From Cylindrotheca closterium (taxonomy: Eukaryota > Bacillariophyta > Bacillariophyceae > Bacillariales > Bacillariaceae), in assembly GCA_933822405.4 (NCBI GenBank), contig CAKOGP040001001.1:188636-252635 (forward strand): DNA of 64,000 nt, read 5' to 3'. Under the pieces are notes generated by a model. It saw only the letters and a program-made list of their open reading frames with translations. It made no database searches and had not been told where the DNA came from. Of this stretch, positions 43,601 to 52,784 are shown in pieces (position 1 is the first letter of the stretch; every line of letters begins with the position of its first letter). The position numbers were made by a program, and so were the translations under genes.

Positions 43601-46600
43601 CTCAAGCGTTTGGACATGGTCTTCTAACTCTTGGTGGTGCTCTTGATTGCCCTCAACTTCTGCTAACAACGCTTCAACTTGCTCGTTGTCAATCTGACTA
43701 GCTTCTCGCAAGGTCGTGTTCTCGTCTTGCAAGGCTTCAAGTTCTTGACGGAGCTGTTCAAATTCTTCGTCTGTTGCAACCGGCGGAGTGGCCCTGTCTT
43801 CCGATGCAACGTGGTTCTCGCGACGAGCTTCCACTTCTGCTAAGAGTGCTTCAATCTGCTCGTTATCAATTTGGCTAGCTTCGCGTAGTCTATCGTTCTC
43901 ATCTTGCAAGGCTTCAAGTTCTTGCCTCAGCTGTTCAATTTCTTCCTCTCTTTCTTGCGACATATTGACGTGGTCGTCAGAATCCGCGTGATTCTCATGA
44001 CGAGCCTCAACTTCTTCCAAACGAGCTTGAATTTGCTCGGTATCAATCCTCTTCTTTTCTTCCAGCAGAGCCTTGTCTTCTTGTAATGCAGCGTTTTCTT
44101 CCTTTAGCAGCTCGATTTCTTCATCTCTTTCTTTCAACAGATTGATATGGTCGTCTAATTCAGCATGGTTCTCTTGAGCAGCTTCTACTTCTTCCAACAA
44201 TGCTTCAATCTGCTCGTTGTCAGTTTTGCTTGCTCCTTCCAGCCGAGCCTTGTCTTCTTGTAAGGCAGCATTTTCTTCCTTCAGCAGCTCGATTTCTTCA
44301 TATTTTTCGTTCAACAGATTGTCATTATCACGACTAGCTTCCAATTCTTCCAAAAGTGTTTCAATCTGCTCGTTATCAATCTTACTCGCGTCTTCCAGCC
44401 GTGCAATGTCTTCTTCCAAGCTAGCATTTTCCTCCTTCAGCAACTCAATTTCATTCTCTTGCTCTTTTCCAAGGTCGTGCATCTCTTGAGTCAGTGCCTG
44501 CACCTGCTCCTCGAGAGCTTCGATTTGCTTTTCGGCTTCTTCCTTTGCCAAAGCGATCTCTTCATTGGTTTGTTCAAGTTCATTTATCTGATTTCCTCGA
44601 CTTTGCAATACTTCTTTCAATGTATCGATATCTGACTGAAATTTCTTCTCCATGTTTGCTTTTTCCAAATTCATCTCATCACTGGATTGTTGTAACGAAT
44701 ACATTTCGTTTTCTTGATTGTGCATTTCTTCCGTCAGCGTATTTATCTCTGATCGAAGTTGCTCAGACAGGAGTTCTGTTTCCTCCACGGTTTTCGTAAG
44801 CCGAATTTTATCTTCTTCGAGCTCATCAAGAATCTCAAGTTGCTCCTGAGCTTCCTCCTTGTCTGTCCTTAGCTTCTCGTTGGATTCTTTCAAAGACGCT
44901 ATCGTCTCCATTTTTCTTTGTACCGAATCAGTCAACCTACTGATCTCAGCTTGAAGTTCCTCCGAATGGATTGCCATTTCTTCTGATGACAACTTCTCTG
45001 CATTTACAACTTCTTCCGAATCTTCCAATTTCTTCTCCAGAGTCTGTATTCTATCGTCTGCAGTCTTGATTTGGATTGCTAATGCATCTTTCTCTGTTTG
45101 AAGGTTCTTGATAGCAACATCGTTCTTCTGAATCAAATCTTCTGCCTCTTCACGCACCCGACGATTTGTGACCTTGAGAGACAAATACTCGATTTCCATC
45201 AACCGTTGTTTATCTCGAAGTTTGGCATTTTCTGCTTCTAGCTCTTGCGTTGCCGCTTCTTTCTCGGCATGAAGCATTTCCTTTTCCTTGGTGATGCGAT
45301 CGTTGACAACCTTCATGATATCGCACTCTTTTTGTAACACCTCCAATCTTTCCGTTAGGAGGGTGGACTTTTGAGCATACTCATCAGCTTTTTCTCTTTG
45401 GTCACGGGCAATATGTTCCTTCTCCTTTAGAAGCTGCAAATTCACGATCTTGCTGGCATCAAATTCGTTTTCCATGAATTTCAATCTGTCCATAAGCTTG
45501 GATTTTTCATGACGAAATTCCGCGAGCAATACTTCGTAGTTCTGATCGGCTGCCTCTTTGTCTTTGATGACCTTCAGTGTTGTAGCCAAGCTCGAATCCA
45601 ATCCGACTTCTTTCTGCTTCAATTGATCTGAAAGTTTGGCGACCTCATCTCGAAGCTTCGTCTCCATCGAATTGTATTGCTGGGAGAGTTCTTGGTTTGC
45701 CGTCTTCTCCAACTTGATCTCTTCATTGAGCAACGATTGCATAGCTTGCTGCTTACGTTCCATACTTGACACTTCTCGAATCAACTTGAAAACAGCTTGG
45801 TTTTGGTCACGTGTTTCTTGTTCCAACTCGTTCTTCGTTTGAAGGACAATGTCATAGTCCTCTTGCAACGCCTTCAGTTTCTTTCCTTGCCAATGGACTT
45901 GGTGAGCAAGCATTGCTCCCGTTTCCTTGAAGTGATTTGCGTTCGATTCGTTTCGCACAACCTGCAACATTTCCGCCTGCAAAGCAGTATGATCCTCTTG
46001 AAGACTTCTGTTCGTATCCCTTTGTATCAAAAGCTCCTTTTCTTTTCTATGCAGCTGATCCACCAAGGATAAATTTTGGGATTGAACGCCGACGTGACTC
46101 GACACCAAAGTTTGCAGCTTTTCTTCGATCGTTTCTAATTCCTTGGCTACAGCAACCTTGTTCTGCAATAAGCTTTCTCTCTCCACCTTCAACTTTGCAA
46201 TTTGCTGCTTCTGAGCAAACTGCTCATTCGATAATCTATCGCACTGAAGTTTCGATTTATGCAACTCTTTCTCGACTTTAAGAATCGATGATGCAGGGAA
46301 GGCTGGTTTAAGGCTCCGATTTCGTCGCGCTTCGTGGGCTCGTTTCTCTAATTCAAACTCTTCTTTCTCTCGTTGCAGAGCCTCCCGCAAGGCCTGGATT
46401 TCCTGCTTCGTAGATTGTAATTCTCGGTAAGGATTTCGTTTTGCAGGATTTCGAAGGATTCGCTCCAAGTATACATTTTGTGCCTGTAGCGTATGATTGT
46501 GCTGCTGGGACTTGCTCAAATACCGCTTCAGCTTGGACGCTTCGTCTTCGTCTTCCTTGGCTTCCTCTTCTTCCTCCTCCGATATTTCCTTTTCGTCCTT

Positions 46601-49600
46601 CGATGGGTAGCTTTCCTGCAGCTCATGATCGTAGGGAATATCAAAACTTTCGGCGGTTGGAAAGTTTGCGGTGACAGAAATGGAAGGAGCAGTGATCTCG
46701 TCGGATGCATAAGCTTCTGTTTTTGATGGTGAAAGCGATCGCCCTTGTTTAGGCACATCCGCACACGATTCAGACGACGAGGACTCCACTTCGTAGGATG
46801 GATCCTCTGGTGAATCGGTTATCGACAATTTTTCTTGGGATATTTTACATTGTGACTCTTGAACTTGCAATTGTACTTCTCGTTCTTGCTCGTCCGCCTG
46901 TTCCCTTGCCTTTATTGCCGCTGCCAGAAGTGGTTTGGATTTCGCCAGTGCGCTCTTGGGAGGATCAAACAGATCGGTAGTGCCCAACGACTCTTCGTCG
47001 TCCTCCATGATGCTAGTTGGCTGATTCAACCCCTCCAAGTGATTCGCATTCACTGCTCGTTCTTGCTCGTCCACTTGTTCCCTAGCCTTGATCGCCGCTG
47101 CCAGAAGTGGTTTGGATTTCGCAAGTGCACTCTTGGGAGGATCAAACAGATCCGTTGAACCCAAGGATAGTTCATCGTCGTCCATAACAGTCGTGGGTTG
47201 GTTCAAACCTTCCAAGTGATTTGCTTTCATCGCTAGTTCTTGCTCGTCCGCCTGTTCCCTTGCCTTTATTGCCGCTGCCAGAAGTGGTTTGGATTTCGCA
47301 AGCGCACTCTTGGGAGGATCAAACAGATCGGTGGTGCCCAACGACTCTTTGTCGTCCTCCATGATGCTAGTTGGCTGATTCAACCCCTCCAAGTGATTCG
47401 CATTCACTGCTTGTTCTTGCTCGTCCGCTTGTTCCCTAGCCTTGATCGCCGCTGCCAGAAGTGGTTTGGATTTCGCCAGTGCACTCTTGGGAGGATCAAA
47501 CAGATCGGTGGTGCCCAACGACTCTTCGTCGTCCTCCATGATGCTAGTTGGTTGATTCAACCCCTCCAAGTGATTCGCTTTCACTGCTCGTTCTTGCTCG
47601 TCCGCTTGTTCCCTAGCCTTGATCGCCGCTGCCAGAAGTGGTTTGGATTTCGCAAGCGCACTCTTGGGAGGATCAAACAGATCCGTTGAACCCAAGGATA
47701 GTTCATCGTCGTCCATAGTAGTCGTGGGTTGGTTCAGGTGGTGGAGGTGCTCTGGGCCTCGGCTCGGAGTATTTTTCGCAGACAAATTGGATGATAAAGA
47801 ATTTACTTCAATGTGCGAAGACTCTTCATCATGTGACTCTGCTATTACTGACACCGAATTATTTTCATCATCGTCCTTTGGCAATTTCCAGCGGGAGTCG
47901 GAAGATGACAACGACGACGAATCGTTGTTAGTCGATGAATCATCAGAAGAAGACCCGTCAGATGGTATGTAGATAGGCACCGACAACTTTCTGAGGAGCG
48001 GCATGGATCGACCTTGTTGGGGAGAAGACGAAGAATCGTCGGATGAAGAGGATTCGGATTCCGAAGCCAGTCCATATTTCTCTGGTACATATTTCTCTGC
48101 GGGTGGTGACTTTCGCGATGATGACTCTTCTTTTTTAGCTCCTTTTGATAACAACTCTGATGATGATGATGAGTCGTCAGATGCTGAAGATTGAACTTCC
48201 ACGGGCATTGCTGGCGGTGGATATCTTGCTGGTTCTGGTCGAGATACATGCATTCCCAACGACTTCTCAGAAGAAGACTCGGATCCCGAAGATTGATCAT
48301 TGTCAACGTGTAGGCTTGGCGACTTGTTTGTTAGTGCAGTTCCTTTTCGAAGTTCATCTTCTTCTTTCGCAGAATCGGAGCCAGATCCTGAAGATTGATC
48401 GTGCATGGGCATGCTTCGCGACTTGTTTGGCAGTGCCGCTCCTTCTCTAAGTGCATCTTCTTCTTTGGACGAATCGGATTCGGATGCCGACGATGCATTG
48501 TCCATAGCTACCTTTGAAGACTTGTTTGGCAGTGCAACCCCCTTTCGAGGTTTCTTTTCTTCTTTCGACGAGTCGGAACTGGAGGATCCCGAAGATTCAT
48601 CGTCAATGGGTACGCTTGAAGACTTGTTTAGCAATACCGCTCCCTTTCGAGATTTCTCTTCATCTTTCGAAGACTCGGATTCGGATGCCGACAATGATTC
48701 ATCGTCCATGGCTACCTTTGAAGACTCGTTTAAAAATACCGCTCCCTTTCGAGATTTCTCTTCATCGTTCGAAGACTCGGAACTGGAGGATCCCGAAGAT
48801 TGATCGTCAATGGGTACGCTTGAAGACTTGTTTGGCAGTGCCGCTCCCTTTCGAGGTTTCTCTTCCTCTTTCGAAGACCCGGAACTGGAGGATCTCGAAG
48901 ATTCATCTTCCATGGCTACCTGTGACGACTTGTTTGGCAGTGCCGCTCCTTTTCGAAGAGCATCTCCTTCTTTCGACGAATCGGATTCAGATGCCGACGA
49001 TTGATCGTCTATGGCTACCTTTGAAGACTTGTTTGGCAGTGCCGCTCCCTTTCGAGGTTTCTCTTCATCTATCGAAAACTCGGACTCGGATGCCGAAGAT
49101 GGATCGTCGTCAACAACGGGCGGTACTTCTGGTCGAAACTTGGCTGGTAGTGGCGGCATGGACGGTGTTTTTCGAAGCGCATCATCTTTCGACGACTCGG
49201 ATTTTGACGACGACGACGATGAGGATGATGATGTAAGTGATCGTTGCACTTCTCGTCTATATTTCGGTTTTGGTTTCGACGCTTCGAGAGAAGAATCATC
49301 AGATGACTCGGAGGATGATGGTGATGGTGGTGGTCTATATTTCGGCGGTGGTTTCGACACGGACGCTTCCACCGAAGAATCATCGGATGACTCGGATGCC
49401 GACGATTCCACTGCAATTGGTGCATCCTCCTCTGGTGGTGGCAACTTGTTGTTGTTGGATTTCACTAATTCTTGTTGTTGTTGTTGTTGTTGCTGCTGCT
49501 GATCGGCTTGTTCCCTAGCTTTGATTGCCGCTGCCAGCAAAGGTTTGGATTTCGCTAACGCACTCTTGGGAGGATCAAACAAATCCGTGGACCCCAGCGA

Positions 49601-50116
49601 TCCTTCGTCGTCGTCTTCAACAGTCGTTGCTGGCTGATTCATCCCTTCCAAATGCTTTGGTTCTGATGATGGAAAAGCAGTAGTACTATCCTGATTGAAT
49701 GGCGAGAACGATTCATCCAATTGCACATAGTCTGCCACATTTTCATACGCTGGAAAGGAGGAGGAGGATGATGCTTCATTCGTTTTGCTTGCATTGTTGT
49801 TGTCTGAGCTACTCTCTTCAAAATCTTCGTTTTCCCCTTCCAGTACAATGCTAGCACGATGATCGGATGTTGTGGTTGTCTGGGAAAGGCTCAGACGCTT
49901 CCGGTCTCTTCTCTTGACAACATGAGGATTCCGTTTCTTCTTTTTGATGGCGCGATCGCTTCGCATGGATCCCGTTCGTTTGGGAGGAGGGAAGCGATCA
50001 AAGCCAGGAGCAAGATGCAAGGGTCGACTCTCTTCCATTGGTGATTCGACAGACGATCCATCATCATCATCATCGATATCTTCTGTCCGATGACCTCGAT
50101 CGTCGTCACCATTCAT
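37688..50116 (-). CDS. 4142-residue coiled-coil protein with acidic repeat-rich N-terminus
   Basis: Single open frame of 12.4 kb. Residues 1 to about 1280 are low in hydrophobics and rich in Ser, Asp, Glu and Lys. They include a poly-Gln tract near 215, about ten imperfect ~33-residue units with RKGAALPNKSS and SSxSES, and six units containing LFDPPKSALAKSKPLLAAAI, five of them in tandem with a 177 bp period. From about 1280 to 4000 the sequence is almost continuous heptad coiled coil. Residues from about 2936 form about eight repeats of 98 residues, six of them exactly 294 bp. A 98-residue unit equals 14 heptads, so duplication keeps the coil in register. The C-terminus is acidic. There is no motor, membrane anchor or GRIP-type end that I recognise. 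A long tether or centrosome/Golgi-type scaffold is inference. Confidence 0.85.
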   Translation of the reverse strand: MNGDDDRGHRTEDIDDDDDGSSVESPMEESRPLHLAPGFDRFPPPKRTGSMRSDRAIKKKKRNPHVVKRRDRKRLSLSQTTTTSDHRASIVLEGENEDFEESSSDNNNASKTNEASSSSSFPAYENVADYVQLDESFSPFNQDSTTAFPSSEPKHLEGMNQPATTVEDDDEGSLGSTDLFDPPKSALAKSKPLLAAAIKAREQADQQQQQQQQQQELVKSNNNKLPPPEEDAPIAVESSASESSDDSSVEASVSKPPPKYRPPPSPSSSESSDDSSLEASKPKPKYRREVQRSLTSSSSSSSSSKSESSKDDALRKTPSMPPLPAKFRPEVPPVVDDDPSSASESEFSIDEEKPRKGAALPNKSSKVAIDDQSSASESDSSKEGDALRKGAALPNKSSQVAMEDESSRSSSSGSSKEEEKPRKGAALPNKSSSVPIDDQSSGSSSSESSNDEEKSRKGAVFLNESSKVAMDDESLSASESESSKDEEKSRKGAVLLNKSSSVPIDDESSGSSSSDSSKEEKKPRKGVALPNKSSKVAMDNASSASESDSSKEEDALREGAALPNKSRSMPMHDQSSGSGSDSAKEEDELRKGTALTNKSPSLHVDNDQSSGSESSSEKSLGMHVSRPEPARYPPPAMPVEVQSSASDDSSSSSELLSKGAKKEESSSRKSPPAEKYVPEKYGLASESESSSSDDSSSSPQQGRSMPLLRKLSVPIYIPSDGSSSDDSSTNNDSSSLSSSDSRWKLPKDDDENNSVSVIAESHDEESSHIEVNSLSSNLSAKNTPSRGPEHLHHLNQPTTTMDDDELSLGSTDLFDPPKSALAKSKPLLAAAIKAREQADEQERAVKANHLEGLNQPTSIMEDDEESLGTTDLFDPPKSALAKSKPLLAAAIKAREQADEQEQAVNANHLEGLNQPTSIMEDDKESLGTTDLFDPPKSALAKSKPLLAAAIKAREQADEQELAMKANHLEGLNQPTTVMDDDELSLGSTDLFDPPKSALAKSKPLLAAAIKAREQVDEQERAVNANHLEGLNQPTSIMEDDEESLGTTDLFDPPKSALAKSKPLLAAAIKAREQADEQEREVQLQVQESQCKISQEKLSITDSPEDPSYEVESSSSESCADVPKQGRSLSPSKTEAYASDEITAPSISVTANFPTAESFDIPYDHELQESYPSKDEKEISEEEEEEAKEDEDEASKLKRYLSKSQQHNHTLQAQNVYLERILRNPAKRNPYRELQSTKQEIQALREALQREKEEFELEKRAHEARRNRSLKPAFPASSILKVEKELHKSKLQCDRLSNEQFAQKQQIAKLKVERESLLQNKVAVAKELETIEEKLQTLVSSHVGVQSQNLSLVDQLHRKEKELLIQRDTNRSLQEDHTALQAEMLQVVRNESNANHFKETGAMLAHQVHWQGKKLKALQEDYDIVLQTKNELEQETRDQNQAVFKLIREVSSMERKQQAMQSLLNEEIKLEKTANQELSQQYNSMETKLRDEVAKLSDQLKQKEVGLDSSLATTLKVIKDKEAADQNYEVLLAEFRHEKSKLMDRLKFMENEFDASKIVNLQLLKEKEHIARDQREKADEYAQKSTLLTERLEVLQKECDIMKVVNDRITKEKEMLHAEKEAATQELEAENAKLRDKQRLMEIEYLSLKVTNRRVREEAEDLIQKNDVAIKNLQTEKDALAIQIKTADDRIQTLEKKLEDSEEVVNAEKLSSEEMAIHSEELQAEISRLTDSVQRKMETIASLKESNEKLRTDKEEAQEQLEILDELEEDKIRLTKTVEETELLSEQLRSEINTLTEEMHNQENEMYSLQQSSDEMNLEKANMEKKFQSDIDTLKEVLQSRGNQINELEQTNEEIALAKEEAEKQIEALEEQVQALTQEMHDLGKEQENEIELLKEENASLEEDIARLEDASKIDNEQIETLLEELEASRDNDNLLNEKYEEIELLKEENAALQEDKARLEGASKTDNEQIEALLEEVEAAQENHAELDDHINLLKERDEEIELLKEENAALQEDKALLEEKKRIDTEQIQARLEEVEARHENHADSDDHVNMSQEREEEIEQLRQELEALQDENDRLREASQIDNEQIEALLAEVEARRENHVASEDRATPPVATDEEFEQLRQELEALQDENTTLREASQIDNEQVEALLAEVEGNQEHHQELEDHVQTLEELALQLIADVRKSSPEHQFNDDILRIFEEELRMMGSAPDAADEEVAGAIVGEEELKMMRSVPEAADRDVTGVIDGEENMTMMRSGTDAADEEVAGAIDGEALADIEEAPNHSGNNYTTSRSIVVVEQTLESSEVDDKHGESSQHSQGRVLRTDLATMGEHEKVELLVEYIEEVKELESLLEVAQRDLELYVEESEKLEDNIAELNDHIATQGQELDATVQEKHNLLDEKEVLEAQNAVLSVKVSEIKAESTLIFTDSMQQVESLVARIEEQQEEIEAISSDRQELLHLKESHLQEMDALKSQIEALQEDFNDAVKEKNELVTARDTLQSDFETCEAEWKHDKERDMKNITFFKGEVRVLKAEIEKVKEERNVLRTEKEQIETENALAGSEVEKLKKDLNMAERSLDHLRTKHKEEVESIVQQQSMPNKSQGQIDQLEAQILAKEKELEEAASREMLTLRESNEMCEKLVKELREKTEQIDKMKKELDLHAEKQRQREISMTSIFSRENQLNQEIGKLKEELGKRQREIDGHVVEKERLQKDAKIHEVLLQNVRSSLDEAKSRESRTLAGANILGLNQSRQLAEPSRYQQGYQDTSNGVHVNSSTQHEVAQLKSENQRLLSLALGQSPEKQNDFHRNSMEQEVTFWKVESQRIRDEKGAVEALMHDEAAKAKRLQSEVEALAYQHTRRNSALEEVAALKSEKSFMEGELREAKMAVVNLERQLYMEKSQESNATSLLNHQIALLESEKRAIETQLTSKNEILHDLESRLDRMKPDAARADDLGREVSMLRGENQRLNDAKSSLEVQLNKTTKALSSLEGRLQTATSQQSNEAMLLKQQLALVESEKSAIERQLSSKNSVLLDLESRLERMQPELSRAAAMSREISVLQSDFQRMSAEKSSLEKDLTAKAALVRDLERQLQIKETEKANEARLFNRKIDHLESEKATIETQLKTKNDVLRDLESRLQQLQPALTRADTLSREIAVLKKENDGLSDAKSLLEEHLKEALKSMTEFERQLHVKDSERSNEASLLNHKIEDLESEKAAIAAKLTSKNETLQGLESRLQRLQPELSNAKALRQDITALKRENEQLNGEKSSLEQQLRQTKTKSDRFEQKLQNIETELSAKITTLNHSLANLSKEKVAAETQLTSKDKLLRDSESQLERMEAELSTADVLSDENAVLKGENQRLNDSKVTLEEKLKETTAAVIDLEQQLQLKETQKLEETSMLNRTIVHLESEKAAIEAKLRSKNKVLGDLESELERMQVKASKADTLSREYFALLEENQRLDGEKSSLEGQLKEAKKSIKRSEEERQQKESTDINTSIQLKQKISQLEAEKSEVEMQLASQKASLQDLESRLDKVQPELSKAATLGREIAEIKEENERLADTKSSLEQQLGEQRKLVAKLKAEIEIMGGDADEKSSLERQLAEAKATMKQLKEDIQQRESTDTNTSIQLNQKISQLEAEKSEIETQLASQNASLQELESRLDQVQPELSKAVILGREIAEIKEKNERLSNAKSSLEQQLSDQRKLVAKLKTEREIMGGGDADTDHHIEELEQQLGSKEKEMDKIKQENDKLAAEQKKMRGTIKKQMEIVRGLKADLKAEVESEIAELVEENERLESQLEKAKNIAIQLRLDLKQALKAHIGRQLESVEEEPEMSSNEYDNIVALQKEVKRLQNEQSKVKKQRESIEHIKADLELEIQREISNLQKIRKSNEEVVEEKKQLVKEVHDLKELLARTTADLNEAKSREKANLEKNEALEKELALLRSGNKQIGPKHSNPHVDNSGEVPVAIQRELQEQRALAERTAEELKALKARELVNLKQSNKATEALVTKLQAARNEISKLKEKKQREQENELADGADQQEQDVSDSTTEEENGEDVSDSSTEEEERGEFSESTWVQKPQAQAAKSGKTDQEEFDSDDKSESGSIKSSKSEKLREQKAEMEVTLQDRLKHFTIQSLFGGDPDDGGA
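38890..41311. repeat. 294 bp coding repeat (98-residue coiled-coil unit), about 8 units
   Basis: On the minus strand, units begin with LESRL at 41311 and continue downward; the seventh starts at 39547, exactly six units of 294 bp later. Units seven and eight carry insertions or are partial. Sequence identity between units is moderate, so the expansion is not very recent. Confidence 0.8.
46865..47749. repeat. 177 bp coding tandem repeat, 5 units
   Basis: Five 59-residue units with LNQP, LFDPPKSALAKSKP and AREQADEQ. A sixth, older unit lies at about 49490-49660 next to the poly-Gln tract. Units alternate between GTTDLF and GSTDLF subtypes. Confidence 0.9.
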
Positions 50117-50703
50117 TGCCTCCGTCTGTATGTAGATGAGCTTCTGTTATTATTAGCAATAGTTCCACTCTTAATTCATTTGTTGTGTAGCTCTGCCCTT
50201 TCGACTCTTGATTGTTCCGACTTGAGACTTTTCCTTCCCAGTGTTGCTTTTTCTTCTCGACCTCAGTTGGTTGGCCTTTTTGCTACTGTATATCGAGTGA
50301 GTCTTGTAGATGCAAGAGATGATGACAGTGAGGTGAGGTTCTGGAATGATATATGTGGACATGGCCAAAAATTTGCCCAACCCGTTTCAGGTTCCGAATT
50401 TTTGTCGATTATGTGAGCAAGCCATAAGTAGATTGATGTCGCAAAAGACTTCTTCCATCAATTTTCCGGTGGTTTGATTCAGCGTCTGTGTTCGCCCGTC
50501 TTTCGGAAGACAGACTTAATTTTTATTTTTCAGTTTTGTCATCATAAAAACAAATCACATCTCATCGCATACGTACCATCGCATATCTGCGTTCTCAAAC
50601 TTTCCTCCAGACATCAACTATTGTCGATGCAGTACTGTACAATCGTACCCTAAGCTTGTGCCTAAGAGTTAAAAGTCTACACAGCATCATAGATACGAAA
50701 ATA
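50117..50703. other. Divergent intergenic region
   Basis: 587 bp shared promoter region between the giant coiled-coil gene (minus) and the coiled-coil gene at 50704 (plus). The arrangement would allow co-regulation of the two. No specific element is recognised. Confidence 0.45.
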
Positions 50704-52698
50704 ATGGACCCAATAACGGCACTGCACGCAGCCATCTTGCAGACTGTACGAAAGATTCCATCCACAGATGACTATTATGCAAATGATAATGATGATGACG
50801 ATGCTCCTCCTCATGCTGATGATGTTGACAACGACAATAGCAGTACAAGCAGTGTCAGCTTCAATGATACTCATCCTATTCCGATCGACGCTCGAACCGG
50901 CCTCCCCAGTATCGTTGCAGATGCTCTGACACGGCCTCCGACCATTTCCACACCCACCATTTCCACAGCCATGTCTGCAGATTCCTCCTTTTTGCCACCC
51001 ATGGGAGGAATCAGTCGCCGAGATTCCTTGGAAGTCCGATACCATTTAGAAGACGAAGCCAAAAATCAACTAACGCAATTCAATCAAACCTTGCGCCAGC
51101 AAATGTTGGCCATCCAACAAGAAAACGAACGATTGCAACGGCAAATGGCCATCCAGAACAAGGAACATCGATTTGCCAAGGCCCAATGGAACGATCGGTT
51201 TTTGGATTTGCAAGTAGAATTGGATGCTACTAAGTTGGAACATTTGCGAATCCAAGAAGCCAAAGAGGATGCCATACTCCAACTGGAATTGGAAGATCTC
51301 AAGAATCAAATGGTACTAAATGGAGATTATGACGACGACGAAGGTACAAGTAGTCATGCGGGCGACGATTACGAAGAAGAAGAAACCAAACAACAACAAA
51401 CACCGACCGCCATTGCACATAATAGTGCAGTTGATGCAATAACTGTACAAAGCCAACATTTTGCGATTATTCCACCGAGACAGAATGGTGATTTAAAACT
51501 AGTAGATACCACAGGTGCCGCCAGCAATCAAGCGTTGCAACAACAACAACAACAACAACAGCAGGCAATACTACTCCAAAACTTGAAATCCGAGCAATCC
51601 ATCTGGAAACAAGAAAAGCAAGAATGGGAATTGGAAAAGTCCCAATTACGCACATTGTTACGCAAGATGACGGATCAAGTCGAGGATAGTCGGATTCGCG
51701 TGGAATGGTTGGAACGAGAATTGATTGCCATTTGTCCCTCCGATACGGATTCGGACAATGATAAGGATAATGAAGAAGAAGAAAATAATAGTGGCGGTTC
51801 CAAAGTAGTGAAGGAGCCACGAGATGGGGTTGGCAATAAGGGCGTGAATGGAAGCGATATCAGTGCGGCAAGCACCAAAAAGAGTGGGAAACCTGTTGAG
51901 GCAATTCAACAAATCTCCCAAGGTTCAGCTGAAAGCAGCGCTAGAGTCACTATTCAAAGCAGATCCAGCAGTGGTCTCGGTGACGATCCACCCGAGCAAT
52001 TGCTAGAACGCCGCCTCCAACAAGCATTGGAATCCTATGTTCAAATTCAAGGCCATCAGAATCGCAAGATCAAAAAGCTGACCAAGCAATTGCACTCGTT
52101 GGAAAAGGAAAAAGAAATGGACGAAGGAATGCAATATCAACAAATGGCGGAGATGAAGCAACAGATATCCTACTATAAACATGAATTGCAACAGCACAAA
52201 AAGACATTGCAGTTTCAAGTACACAGTCGGGATGAGTTTCATGACGAATGGACGCGGCGGATTGAAACACTGGAATTGGAAAACTTGGATTTGAAACAGC
52301 AAGCTATAAAATGGGAGAAGCAATGTATGCATCAAACGGGGCTGTTGAAACGAGAGGTCGCTTCGTTGCAAGACAAGCTGGATCAAGGTTCGAAACGAAT
52401 CGAGGAATTGGAACAGGAACTGGCAGAGAAATTGAAGATAGAGAAAACGATGCACTACGTCGTGACAGAATCCATGTCTTCGCGGGATCCGGTCGCAGAA
52501 GTGGATGCCATAATTACATTGCAGCTAGCGCAAAGCAAGGAACGGGAAGCAATGTTGGAGAAGCAACTTAAGGATCGAAATGAAAAATTGAAAACACAAG
52601 AAGAGGAACTGGATCGATCTCGAGAGCGAATTGAAGTGTTAATGGCCTACGCTGGCATGGATGCTTCAAATGATGATGGGGAAGAAGGGGAACTATAA
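50704..52698 (+). CDS. Coiled-coil protein with acidic and poly-Gln regions
   Basis: 664 residues from the first ATG at 50704; the frame is open 16 codons further without an ATG. Residues 25-60 are Asp/Asn-rich. Coiled coil with many Gln/Glu heptads covers about 130-215, 300-350 and 445-640. A poly-Gln run lies near 280, and acidic linkers near 225-245 and 355-375. No membrane helix, signal peptide or catalytic motif is seen. It is divergently paired with the giant coiled-coil gene and may act with it, but that rests on position only. Confidence 0.75.
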   Translation: MDPITALHAAILQTVRKIPSTDDYYANDNDDDDAPPHADDVDNDNSSTSSVSFNDTHPIPIDARTGLPSIVADALTRPPTISTPTISTAMSADSSFLPPMGGISRRDSLEVRYHLEDEAKNQLTQFNQTLRQQMLAIQQENERLQRQMAIQNKEHRFAKAQWNDRFLDLQVELDATKLEHLRIQEAKEDAILQLELEDLKNQMVLNGDYDDDEGTSSHAGDDYEEEETKQQQTPTAIAHNSAVDAITVQSQHFAIIPPRQNGDLKLVDTTGAASNQALQQQQQQQQQAILLQNLKSEQSIWKQEKQEWELEKSQLRTLLRKMTDQVEDSRIRVEWLERELIAICPSDTDSDNDKDNEEEENNSGGSKVVKEPRDGVGNKGVNGSDISAASTKKSGKPVEAIQQISQGSAESSARVTIQSRSSSGLGDDPPEQLLERRLQQALESYVQIQGHQNRKIKKLTKQLHSLEKEKEMDEGMQYQQMAEMKQQISYYKHELQQHKKTLQFQVHSRDEFHDEWTRRIETLELENLDLKQQAIKWEKQCMHQTGLLKREVASLQDKLDQGSKRIEELEQELAEKLKIEKTMHYVVTESMSSRDPVAEVDAIITLQLAQSKEREAMLEKQLKDRNEKLKTQEEELDRSRERIEVLMAYAGMDASNDDGEEGEL

Positions 52699-52784
52699 AT
52701 TTGAATTGAAGTAAAACAGCAATTTGGGTTGGATCTAAACTTTCACTTTAGCACGTCGCTTGTTTGCTCTCACAATTTGATGAT

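Noticed and set aside
48514..49236. 240-codon plus-strand frame
   Set aside because: Antisense shadow of the repetitive Ser/Glu region of the giant coiled-coil gene.
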